A stretch of DNA of 64,000 nucleotides from Gorsachius magnificus (taxonomy: Eukaryota; Chordata; Aves; Pelecaniformes; Ardeidae), in contig CM067087.1 of NCBI GenBank assembly GCA_034008185.1, positions 48,563,590 through 48,627,589 of the forward strand. Direction: 5' to 3'. A model generated the notes under the pieces. It saw only the letters and a program-made list of their open reading frames with translations, ran no database searches and had not been told where the DNA came from. Within the stretch, counting starts at the first letter, position 1, and each line of letters starts with the position of its first letter. Below are positions 35,426-46,643 of the stretch, in pieces. Both the position numbers and the translations under genes were made by a program.

Positions 35426-38400
35426 AGTTGCATAAACTATCAAGATTTTTGATACAGCAGGGTATAAAACTGTATAGTTCTTTTCCACAGCTAGGCATTT
35501 TATTCTAGATATTTTGGTTCCCCACACCGTCTTACCTGGGCACCTCACTACTTACACCTACACTCTCAGTGCCCTACCTTCCCATTTTATTGTGGATGCA
35601 GAAACCAATTTTTTTCTTAGGGTATCACAAAACTACTGAGGAGAGTAGTGAACTGAAATCAGGCCACCTAGCACTAAATTCTGATCCGGTCCTCCAGGCA
35701 CAGCCCACCCCAGGCTCCCTGAGAGGTATTGGAATGTTGTTGCTGACCATAGGTTGTGTGGCCTTACGCGGACGTCCTGTGGAGCTCCCTGTCCCAACCC
35801 CGTGCTTTCCAACGGCTAAAGTGGCAGTGTTCTCCTTGCTGATGATGGATCTACATCCCTTTGCATGAGAGGGGCTGTCGGACAAAAGGATTATTTTTTT
35901 TATTTTCTTTTAGTCTTGCAGGAGCTTCCCCAAAAGAGAGGAAGGAATAATACGAGTTGGGAGTGGCGAGTCCCATGTGTTGTATGTTGCAAAGGAGTAA
36001 GGAACTGGGAAGAAACACGAAGCCTGGCTTTTCTGCAGTGCTGAATTGCACCTGGTATATCGTTAAGATGGTGCCATATGCATCTAAAAGTATATCTGAA
36101 TTTTACAGCGATATCTATCGCTTGTTCTTCTATTCCTTTAATGTTTTACAAATTGTATGAAGGAACAAAAACCTTCTTAAAAGCCCTTTTTTAAGGAAAA
36201 AAGAAGAGAGAAGCTTTTTAAAATTAATGTGAGGGTTATGATACATATTTAATAAAGCCTGGGAATTCCACAGTGTAGACAGCAGTTGTCTTGTCTTAAC
36301 CCAGCGATGTGAGTAAAGGATACAGTGTCAGCCTTAACTTTGAATTTTCCTGGCTTCTGTCACTTCATGTCACAACCCTAGCATTAGTAATATACATTTT
36401 TTTTGTCGAGGAACAATAGCTAAAAATGTATTTTGACTAGTAAAATTAAGATGATGACACTTAAGTTCACTGTGCAATACTAATGTGTGTCATTTTTTTA
36501 ATACAAGTGTAATTTTGAGTACTTGGTAACTACTATCTATAGCTACAGAAATATCACCACCTCCTGCCTTTTGGCAAGAAACTATGCTTTAAATTTTATA
36601 TATAGACTACACAATGAGAGGGGAAAAAGTTTTAGCTGAGCGTTACACTTTAGTACAGAGCAGGAACTAAATATAGCAGCCATGTCATCACAGCAAGGTG
36701 GCTTTGTGGCAAAAAATACAAAAAATAAAACAGCAGTGAGATGTACATTTGCTGCTGGTACACAGCCATTAGAGATAAATGAAGATGGTTGTAGAAGCAG
36801 CTGATGACAGGAGATCCTATCTTAAGTGATACCAACCGAACCTGAGCAATGTCATTTTGACAACTGGGACCTGTTTTGCTCAAATTCTTCCCATTAATCT
36901 CATTTTAACTGAGGTTGGAGCAAGCTGTGAGAAACCTGCGATTTCAGCCCTGTAAGATGGGGACGCACTTTAACCTTAACTCCCCAAAGGAGTACTTTTG
37001 GCTACTCCTTCTGTGAGTACAGCAGCTCTTTGGGCCTCTTGGCAAGCCTGGTACGCTTCCCCTGGAGGAGGCAGTGGTTGAACCCATTTGCAAAGAAAGG
37101 AAGGAGAGCAGAAGTCTGGTTTCTCAGGCTGGCTGCTACCTTCGGCTCCACGCTGGTGTCTCTCCTTTCTGTCTTTTCTCAATCTCTTTGCTCAATTTGG
37201 CCTCAAGAGGAGGAAGCAGCAGCTTGAGGGCTGAAACTGCAGCTTCCATGTAGCTCTGGGAGGGACAAATACGACTATGGGAAAAACTATACAGTTCGGA
37301 GGGCTGGGTGAAGGTGGGTAACGGGGAAAGGGAGAAATCAGGCTGTTTCTGGGTGGGAAGATGGGCAGACAACCATGGCAAACACAGATACAGGGTTTAT
37401 AGTGGGTTTTTGAACTCCAAAACCCAAAGAGCCTGCAGATGTGGGTCTGTTAGGAGCTTGTGCACAGCTCAGTTAAATCAGGATAGTTGGACAATGTTAA
37501 TGGTGCCTTTTTCTCACAGAAGCATAGCTGCTTGGCAAAAGCAAGAATAACCCATTATAACCTGGATTTTTGTTTTAATTGAGTTTTTTAACTTTGTGGG
37601 CTAATTAAGCGACATCATAGGACAACTGCGTCGAGTCCTGGAAGTCAGTTCTATCCTGTTCCTATCAGCACTCAGCAGAACTTGCAAGACAGTGTCTGTA
37701 CGAACGGTTTTCCAGCTGGTTAATTTGTATGGGTCTGACTCACAATTCCGCTTACAGTCAGTGAGTAAACGCTCATGGGAAGTTCAGGGCCTGATCTGCT
37801 CTCTCCTAGGTTAGGGCTTTCCCCTGGCTATGGCAATTTGATCCCCTTTGCTGAATCGTGATGCGTTTGCCAAATGGGGCAATTTCAATTGAAAAGGCTT
37901 GTACCGCCGGCTAGCGTATTGCCGGGATCTCATCTGGGATATGAGAGTGCAAACCTCCTCAGACAAATGGTGACTGCTTTTACAAAATCTGGGCAGTGCT
38001 CTGAGGGCTGAAATCCTGTGCAAAAAAAAAAGGAGCATTACCACCTCTAGCACCATCTTGTGTTTTCCCTTAAAATGAAAGGGGAGGCGAGCTCGAGCTC
38101 CATCACAGATACAGCGACGGCCTGGAGGTACATTAGCCACTCAGCACATGCTGTTGGACTAGACTGCTTGGAGATTTAACCAGAAAGTTATTTAGGCAGG
38201 ATCCTTTTTAGGCCTACTGTAGAATAAGAAAAGATCTCCTGCCCTGATTTTCCTTGTGAGGAATAAGGGGGTGATTTGCCAAGCTTGGGGGAAAAATGCT
38301 CGCAATTCTGCAGGTTTTATTTGTCTGGCAGCTAAATGACATGCAGCCCCTCTCTGGGATGGGGTTCTTTTGTGGGTCTGGACCACAGTACTTGGTTGCA

Positions 38401-40180
38401 GTGTGGCTTTGTGTTTGGGGTTTGTTGTTGTTGTTTGGGTTTGTTCACTAAGACTCAAATTCCCAATATTTATGTGCTTAACTCTCATTTTCTTAAATAC
38501 ATAATAAACTTTACAGGTCTGGTCCCAAGAGCCTGATCCTGCAGAAATCATGACATATCACAGTACTGATGCTGAAGTCAGTGGAGTCTTACTTCATCTG
38601 TGGAGCAGAATAAGGTCACACATAATGTAGATAGTCTGTCCTGTGTGTGAGATCAAGAATCACCATGGTTACTTATCCGGTATTTTCCATGCTCTCTCTC
38701 ATTCTCTCTCTCTTTTCCTTTTTAAAAAAAAATTTGTATTACACTGAAGGCGGATACTAAATCTACAGTGTAAAACAATTTTCTTTGTGAAATAGTGTCA
38801 GGAACCTTTTGAATGTTTACTGCTTTGCAGCAGTGGTGTATCCATTAGCATCAGGAAGCGGGGCTGAGAGGATGGGCTGGAAGTGCCGCTGGTCACCCAG
38901 AGCGTGCCTCCTGGCCTGCACATCCCTGCTTGGCAAGTGAGAATCGTTCGCTTTATTAACGTAAAAGAGTTGTTGTTTGCAGCACCATTTCCCTCTCACT
39001 ATGGGACTCCTACAACAGTGGTGGGCTGTTACCTGGATGTTAAATTTTGTGTAACTGCAAGTCGGAGTTTCGGTTTAGTGCTTGAGAAGGGAGCCTTTTG
39101 CCACTGAAGTGGTGAAGCTTCATCCTCTTTGGTGGTCCCCTTTAAGAGCTTGTCTCCCTGGGGTCTGGCACATAGCAACTCAGTGCTTTTAGTGACTCCT
39201 GAGTGGCAAAGTGTTGGCAGTGTAATCCCACTCCACAAATATATATAATGTTTTAAGAACAAACTATAAAGAATTAAACGTAAGATTTTTCTTTTTTTTT
39301 TTTTTCAAGTGGAATAAATGTCCTTGCTCATCGAGCCTAGCCTCCTGTTTCTCGATCACATCAGAGGGTGATGAGTGGTGGGCGAACAGCCTTGCGAGCT
39401 TGTCGTTCTGGAGAGCAGATTGCTCAGCAGTGCAGTTACTAGTAGACCAAGTTCTGTGGAAATATTTTAGTTTCTAATTTCTGTTCAGACCCCAAAGCAC
39501 TCATGTGAATCTATGGGAAGTTTGGCACCGAGTTAGGGGTTGAGCTGTATGTGTACGGAAGATAGATCCATTTCAAGCATTTCTGCCCGGGGAGGTGACA
39601 GATGTTGCTTTCCTAGTGGCACCTTAGCTTAGTTTGGTGGCATGTGGCTGTTCTTAACGGATGGGGGTCTGTAGGTGACCTTGCTTTGCTTGCCTGTAGC
39701 CTCGAGGGACAGAGTGATACCGGGGCATAGTTTGCGATTATGAGTCCCTGCATACGGACTGACGTATGACTGCTGCTATTCTGGTTCCGTCTAGTTAGCG
39801 CTCTCACTCACTGAAGTTAAACTGCTGGTTTTATGCTGCTGCATTGATAATGTAGGCTTATCAGTTAAAAAAAAACAGTAAGGAAGCTTAGAAATTGTAA
39901 CCAGCTGAAAGGGAAGTTAACAGGAGGAAAGTTGTTCAGCTGAAAAATGGAAACTATTTTTTTTTAAGTCGCTTTGGAACAGATTTTGAGCAGTGCTTGT
40001 TAAGGAAAGAGGATGGTCGTGTAAAACAGAAAGTAGGATTTTTAATAAGGAAAGTAATGACGGAAAACAACCAATAGGAGTATGGACAGGTAAAGAATAA
40101 TTAGAGATCATCTTTAAATAGCATAAGAGTAAGATTTTTTTTTTTTTTTTTTTGCTCTGTTCATATCATTCTGTGTTGTG
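35426..40180. other. Noncoding stretch, no gene recognised
   Basis: Mostly unique. It has a CT microsatellite at 38691-38718, GTTT-rich patches at 38405-38445, a 14-base T run at 39292-39305 and a 19-base T run at 40135-40153. Segments around 38510-38640 (CCTGATCCTGCAG, GAAGTCAGTGGAGTCTTAC) resemble a widespread amniote palindromic repeat, but too weakly to delimit. Confidence 0.5.
38691..38718 (+). repeat. CT-rich microsatellite
   Basis: GCTCTCTCTCATTCTCTCTC-type dinucleotide tract, interrupted once, followed by T-rich and A-rich runs. Confidence 0.85.
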
Positions 40181-40257
40181 CCTTTTGCTAGGATTTTACA
40201 CATTAAGACTGCAACGTATTGCTTAGTATTGTTAATACGCAAAATCCTGGCAAAAGG
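40181..40257. repeat. Inverted repeat, 26-base arms
   Basis: The left arm CCTTTTGCTAGGATTTTACA (continuing to 40206) pairs with the right arm at 40232-40257, which ends AAAATCCTGGCAAAAGG. 22 of 26 positions are complementary, with a 25-base spacer. It is immediately followed by the longer palindrome at 40301-40409, and both may belong to one decayed foldback element. Confidence 0.8.
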
Positions 40258-40300
40258 TTGACATTGTAATGGCTCTAAAGGACCCATTTCGATGTAAATC

Positions 40301-40409
40301 CTAAGGGTCTATCAATGTGCAGGGGATTTATGTGGGTGAGTCCCATTAATGGTAATGGGACTTATGTGCGTAAATCTCTTCTGCATTGATGGGAAAATAG
40401 ACTCCTTAG
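40301..40409. repeat. Long imperfect palindrome (foldback/MITE-like)
   Basis: The centre is at 40349-40352. Around it AGTCCCATTA (40339-40348) pairs with TAATGGGACT (40353-40362), then GATTTA with TAAATC. With small gaps, ATCAATG--GCAG pairs with CTGC--ATTGAT. The outermost CTAAGGGTCT (40301-40310) pairs with AGACTCCTTAG (40399-40409) with one extra base. The fold spans ~109 bases. The TCCCATTAATGG core resembles palindromic repeats scattered in amniote genomes. I cannot name the family with certainty. Confidence 0.75.
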
Positions 40410-40959
40410 TATGCAAAGTCTCATTTGAAATCAAAGAACATTTGCATAAGATCCATACATAGCATGGAACTCTGTGTGTTAAAAACAGTACGAAAAGAAG
40501 CTAATGCACCTTAACTACTTCAGTGGGTAAACACTAGTGTAAAAAGAATATTCCTTATATTACGTGTTATACTTTTAAAAATTGCATCGATATTTACTCT
40601 GACTATCGGAAGCCAAAATACTTGCACCTTTGCTATTGTGTGGGGTTGCTTCTTAATCAGCGCAGTTGAGCAAAATAATGCTGTGTAGTTGAGGAACTTT
40701 TGCACTGAGCTCACGTCCCAGCTTTCTGCACGAAGTATTTCATTTTGAATGACTTAAAGAGCACAAGCAAGAACCAAGAGGTCTTTGCAGTCCCAGTTCT
40801 GCTGCAATTCCCAACGCCTTACTGGTCTAAACCACTCTCGGGTCACGCTCGTTGTGTTCGCCTCCGAAACACCAGAGAGGACTAAAGAAGTCGCTGCGTG
40901 CCCTGCTCCTGGGGACACTCCAACCTCTCATAAAGATTTAAGGCTGCACTGAACATGTC
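40410..40959. other. Noncoding flank of CpG island
   Basis: AT-rich at first, becoming GC-richer after about 40780. No gene or repeat recognised. Confidence 0.5.
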
Positions 40960-41275
40960 TCGGCTGCACGTGCATGTGCAGATTGCCGTGCGTCACGGCG
41001 GCGCGGGCTGAGCTGTCACAGCTCGGCAGGAGCCGGGCGGGCGCGCGCCGGCAGGGGGCGCTGTTGGCAAACGCAAAGGGCAACCTCTTCCCACCGCCCG
41101 GTAGCGCAAGGGCTCCGCTCCCCGCAGCCCCCGCCCCGCAACGCCCGGGGGTGACTCCGAAACTGCTTCGGCTGCCTTGCTCCCCCTGGGGAGGCTCAAA
41201 GGGGCGGCGGGGGTGCCTGGGGAGCGTCTGAGGGGTTAATGGCGGCTTTGTTCTTCGCCGCCCGGCAGCTAGGTT
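40960..41275 (+). promoter_or_regulatory. CpG island, candidate promoter/first exon
   Basis: Dense CpGs and high GC in an AT-rich neighbourhood. Contained motifs are a CACGTG E-box (40967-40972), a TGCGTCAC CRE-like half site near 40988, a CTCF site (41048-41063), and ATGGCGGC (41239-41246), a YY1-like element often found at transcription starts. From that ATG a 19-codon frame (MAALFFAARQLGSQRCFKT) ends at 41298. A C|GTAAGA donor-like sequence lies at 41454. No TATA box is seen, as is usual for CpG promoters. No coding sequence is recognised, so it may serve a lncRNA, an alternative first exon or an enhancer. Direction is uncertain. Confidence 0.6.
41048..41063 (+). promoter_or_regulatory. 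Strong CTCF-like motif
   Basis: CCGGCAGGGGGCGCTG matches 13 of the first 14 positions of the CTCF core and continues with the favoured GCTG. It lies inside the CpG island. Its orientation is plus, opposite to the two CTCF-like sites near 30 kb, which gives a divergent arrangement. Confidence 0.65.
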
Positions 41276-42147
41276 CGCAGCGTTGTTTTAAAACCTAAGT
41301 AGGAGCATCGCTTCGTTATTTTGCTATTCCTAAGTTTTTTGAAGAGGGTGAAGGAGCAAAGTAAGCTGATTTTGCTGGCGCAGACAAGAAGGGGCCTGCA
41401 GAATCGTTAACCTCTTTAATCAGAGAAGCAGCAACCTGGCTGTAGGTAGCGGCGTAAGACGAGAGGTTGGAGTATGCGCGACTCGGCCTGAGAGCGGAGA
41501 AGCTGCGTTATGCCTCGTGCGGAACCTCGCCTCAGGAATTGGCATCAGTCCTCTCCGTGAGACTTCTCCCGGAATGACGTGCCCTCTAAGGAGAGAGATC
41601 CGAGCTGAATGTGTTCTAATATTAAGGATATCTGCTTTTTGTGTTCAGGATGAATATAACGTTCACCACTATAAATGTGAAATTAGCTGTTTTCCTTTAT
41701 TTTTATGTGAACAGTATTAATCTTGTAAACAATATCTCCTTATCCAGCGCCTGCTGGATAATTAAGAGTTGCTCTAGGAATGCAGCTTTAAATAAGTTTT
41801 AACAATCATTCCTGAATGCAATAAACCTCTCAAATTCCCTGCTTTTCGGTGGACAGAATACAAGTGGTTTGTGGTTCATATCAGAAACATATTCTTACAT
41901 ATGACACTTCTGTGTATTTAGAGAGGGTGGAGTGTGAAGGGCACAGGTGCAAGCAATTTGTCCTCTTTTCCAATGAGTTGATATTTTTATGTGCATTGAC
42001 TTTTGTCTTTCTCCTTCTATGTAGCATAAATATGAATTTATCCAGCCTGATTATAGAGTTCCTAAAGGATGCTTTATACATGATGGACCAAGTTCTTGCT
42101 GAGAATGATGATAGCTTTTATGGCATAAAGCCAGGTTCCTTTTATTG

Positions 42148-42152
<5 letters not shown>

Positions 42153-42178
<26 letters not shown>

Positions 42179-42179
42179 T
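42153..42179 (+). repeat. 27-base T homopolymer
   Basis: Uninterrupted T run. No retroposed gene body or flanking duplication is visible. Confidence 0.85.
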
Positions 42180-43003
42180 GTAAATACTGGATGGTATCTC
42201 ACTACTTTTCTTAACTTAAAGTCCTACAGGGAATTCTGAAATCCAATGACGACAAAGACACTGGGTTATATTCCCGATATAATTACATCACACTCGGTGC
42301 AGTCACATTAGGAAGGAATTTGTGTTCTCATGTGTGTTTGAAGGAAAACTTTCCTGCTCCTGTTTTTGTGACCAAGTGCTGTAAGTGCAGGATGTACAGC
42401 TGTGGCGGGGAAGGGATAGCAGTGTGCCTGACTGCAGCACCTGACTGCACAGGTAAATTGCATCAGAGACCCAGGTATCGGCTGAGCATTGTTCATCCAG
42501 CAGCAATTAGCACACCTCAGCTGGGAGGAATTTAGCTGAAAACCAAGCAGCCCTCACAAGTAAACTATTGAGAGATCCTGAAAGGCAGGGGGAAAACATG
42601 TCCTGAAGCTTTTCGGCTAAACTCCTCGAGGGTGTTGTGAGAAGGAGGGATGGCAGAAGGAGCTGTGCTCTGTCTCTGGGCCGAGTTACGAGCCTCCACG
42701 GCGTGGCCATGGGGCGACAGCCCGTGGCACTTGGGGAGTGGCAGCACGGCTGCACTGGTGACTATGCCTCCAATAGCATCATCTGGGTAATGTACCTGAT
42801 GCTTCTTTTTTTTCAAATGCCTATAAGACACAGATGAACTCCTTAAAGTAGCTTTAAGACTAAAAGAAGACAAGAGATTCTGTTAAAGAGTGGTTGTTGT
42901 AGAAATAAGGTTCCTATAATAGCAGTTTGTATGCAGTCCAAATGCGGATCTCAGTACTGGTGCATTCAGCAGTGGTGCACAGTAATGGGATTAAATAGTT
43001 TTG

Positions 43004-43043
43004 TATATATATAAAGTATATAAATATATATAGGTATATAAAG
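43004..43043. repeat. AT-rich microsatellite
   Basis: TATATATA blocks separated by AAAG and AGG interruptions; a degenerate TA dinucleotide repeat. Confidence 0.85.
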
Positions 43044-46000
43044 TCAGAAAAAAATCAGAATGTTTCAGAATCTGATATCTTTGTAATTTTAGGTTAACAG
43101 TTAAAAAATTTTAAAAAAAATTAGCACATTTATTAAAATGGACAAACTGTGAAATAACTTTGTCTTCTAAAGTCATGAATTGTATGTTATAGTTGCTGTA
43201 TCTATGGCAAAGTATATGCTGAGTGAATATGACTTTAGCACCCTGCTCTTACTGTGCTAAATTTACAAGCTCATTTGTTTCCTATAAAGTGATTTTGACA
43301 ACAAGATGGTTTATGATATTGCAATGCAACAGAAATTCCTCACACAAAAGCTTTTCATTTGGAATAAGTGTGCTTCAAGGAAGCAAAAAGTTGCAGCTAA
43401 AAAGGCACAGGTTTTTGGATTCTACAAGTGAGCACTATTAACTTACTTAATTTTAGTGAGGTTTATGACTGGGTAAATTCTTACTTGTATATGTTATAAT
43501 GAGACCGGTTCTCTTAGTCCTCGCAGGACCTAGTGCTGGGAAAATTTGGATATGTAAAATGCTTATATGGGGAAGCAGAATATCTCCTTTATTTCTGTCC
43601 TTTTTTTGTGTGTTTTGTTTTGCCTTTTCCTAGAGACTTCTGTTTGTTTTATTTTCCTCCATTAGAATTTTAGGGCACTTCTTAAATTCAGAAGCTTAAC
43701 CCTCTTTCCGTCTTGCATATTTTATTCTTTGCATTATTAATGTCAATTCTGCAATCAATATCTGCAGCTCGGGGGAGGCAGGGAGTACAGTGCTATTCTG
43801 CTCTGCAGATTTGGCAATGGGTTGTGTTTTGAATAATGACCTCAGCAATGAAGTCTTTAGAGAGCTTTCCATTGTGCTTTTTGCAATTTATTTTGCCTTA
43901 TGAACACAAATGCTGTTCTGTTCAGAAAGGCCCTCTTTGTAGGTACAGAGCATAGAAAGAGATGCGTAGAAGTAGTGAACTGTTGCTGGTTTTAGTGTAT
44001 TATGGAATTCTGCACAATTCCAACCAGGAAAAATGTCACCTTTTGAAAGCAGAATCAGTCCTGAAACCATTCTGGAAACATGATCATGGGTCTGAGAAAT
44101 TTAGACGTCGTGATGTTTCCACAGCCGGCACAATGTGGAAACCTGTAAGATAGGAGTTCTGCTTAATCAGCATGAAAGCTAGAGGGGTGATGAGGAAGGG
44201 GAAAGGGGATCTCCACGTGTGATGACTGTGGCTTCTGTAGTTCAGTTTTTAACTGATGTTCCCTGCAGTTAGTGATGGAGTTCTGTCTTTGGGTGCCTGC
44301 ACTTGGCCTTCCAGGAAGCTGCTGCAGTCAAACGGGAATAAGTAATGAGACAAATTGTGCGTGGAAGGTTGAGAAATCAATAGGTGAGATTAAAATATGA
44401 TTTTATCAAATGAATTTCTGTCTGAATGTGGTGTAGGATGGATGAATTCCGCTCATGCGGAACAGTACAGAATAATACTCTGATGCAATGGTAACAAATA
44501 AATGCATTTCTCCCTTTAGTGAAAACGATAATCCCCCAATTATCCTGCAATACAAAACAATCTGTAGGCTAAACAAATAAATACTAGTATAGTCCTTTAT
44601 TTTACTTAAGAGAAATTAATTAAGCTTTTCACTTCTACCACCTTTCAGGAAGGCAAGTGATAAATGAGTAGGCCTTTCACACTTAGCTCCAAATTAAACT
44701 GCTTTTTGATTTTAATTTGGAAGAGTTCTCAGTATTGTCAGTCCTTTGTACATTTAATCAGTAAGTAGATCATGTATATGGGCTTTTATCAGATACGCTA
44801 TAAGACTGCCAGAAAAAGCATTGCACTTAATAGTTCACTCCTATCAGTCCATAATTTTACATCCAATTAGCCTCAATATATAAAGTACAACTTAAGTGAA
44901 GAATTGGGTCAACTGTACTTGCTTTCTTCCAGGTTCCTTTTCTAGTCCTACTCCTATGAAAATCTGATGCGAACAATTTAAGGGGGGGTTGCTGACCAGA
45001 TGCTGCATATATGGTTGCATGAAATATCTACTCTAAATCCTCTAAATTCCTCTTATGAAGGAAATAAGAATCATTCTAATGATTAATTCCTAAATTATAT
45101 GTAAATGTTATCTCGTTTACTCCATAAGCAGTCTAATACTGCATTGACTCGTCTGGTCTTTGTGTGTGTCTGTTTTAGCAGACCATGGGGGCTCCATTTT
45201 CAAAACTTTGACTGCAAAACCACTCTCCCCTTAATTTGTGGTTCTCAAAAACGTGTACTACTTTATCATCTTTCTTGCCCATAACGTCAGCAGCCTGGGT
45301 TGTTTGATGCACTGCTTTCCTCTCTGTAGTAGCTACTTTGAGAATCTCTTTCACACTCAGCTTTCTAATGAATAATTTACTTTTCATTGGTTTGTGCATA
45401 TGAATGTTGGGAAGGTTAAATATCATAAACTTCTCACCTAATACAGCGCTCAATTAACATTACTGCTTCATGTGGCAATTTTTGTAACACAATGATGGGG
45501 GAAAATGCTAGTTTAGTGTTAAGTGTTAGCCGGAGGACAGTATTTCACAGGCAAAGGTTTTCTGTTGACTTCTTCGTGCTCAGTTTACTTTAGCATTTGT
45601 ATCTTATTTCTACTTCAGACTACTTATATGCTTTAATCAAATGTGGCGAAAGCAGCTACACCTGGCACAATATTTTAAACCAATTTGTATATTTTGATAC
45701 AAGAGGTCATACTTCTGTTATTTTTAAGATACTCTTATAGAAGTACTTTTCAATGCTGCCTTCTTCCTTTTCTCTTTTATAAACCTGTGCACTGAGCACG
45801 TGTGATAGTAACTCAGTATTTAACTCAAGGGATTTTGTGGCTTGAAAGCGGGACTCCAGTCATTTAGATATTTTAAAATGAGAAGTGATGGTGGCCTTTT
45901 GTGATGCTTTATTAGAGAAAAACATGTTCTGGTCTGAGTATGCTTTGCCAGAGAGAACACTGTTTGACGTTTTAGGAATTCCATGCCCATGCAGATGTCT

Positions 46001-46611
46001 GAGCTGTAAGATTCCTCTGGCGAAGCAGGAATTCCTGCCTCTTAACTTTCTACCTCAGCTTTCTACCTCTATTCAGTCATATTTGGGACTAGAAACAAAA
46101 AAGGGTGAACAGTCCCACTGCTGATTAGATGAATTTATGTATTCACAAAGCATTTGTTTTGGTAAAATAGCTCTGACCACAGCGAGGAAAGACAGTAAGG
46201 TAAGAGTGGTAAGGTCATGTTTGAGGAAGGGACTTCGCAGGGGCCACGTAGTAAGCACTAATCATAAACCAGTGCAGATATCTGAACCCCAGTATACGTC
46301 TGAATGCATAAAAGTTGAAATCCAGTGAATGAATTGTTTTGAACAGCCTGTGAGTGAAATCATACCTGTTCCTTTTGTCTGGAAACCTTAGAGTCACCGA
46401 GCAGTGAGGAAATTACCTCATTTGACACTGTGGGTATGAAAAAAGCTGTAGTTCTAGCTGCCTTGTGCTGTCTGGTAGTGGTTACTTTTTTTTGACTGCT
46501 CAAATAAGGATTTTGAACCTTGTTGCTTGACTGTCCCTGGATTTGTTGTTCAATGTACACACGCACTGATAAAGAAATAGCTTTTCCTACTTGTTGCTTT
46601 TGTGTTTTCAG

Positions 46612-46643
46612 TGTTTGCTGAAATGAGGCCGCAACTTGGAAAG
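46612..46643 (+). other. Candidate micro-exon, 32 nt
   Basis: The left flank CTACTTGTTGCTTTTGTGTTTTCAG is an almost ideal acceptor, with a CTGAT-type branch site about 40 bases upstream. The right edge is GGAAAG followed by GTAAGG, a strong donor. In the open frame the 32 bases encode FAEMRPQLGK with two spare leading bases; the other two frames contain stops. No protein family is recognised. It could be a genuine micro-exon, a noncoding exon, or a decoy pair of splice signals. Confidence 0.3.

Larger units (their letters stand above)
41276..46611. other. Noncoding stretch, no gene recognised
   Basis: Contains a 27-base T run (42153-42179) and an AT microsatellite (43004-43043). A repeat-poor tract at 44500-44900 is rich in ATTA-type homeodomain cores. 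Acceptor-like signals at 41648 and 45176 lack matching donors. None of the open frames is recognisable. Confidence 0.5.

Noticed and set aside
38510..38640. Possible amniote palindromic repeat
   Set aside because: Only scattered words match (CCTGATCCTGCAG, GAAGTCAGTGGAGTC); boundaries and arms could not be shown.
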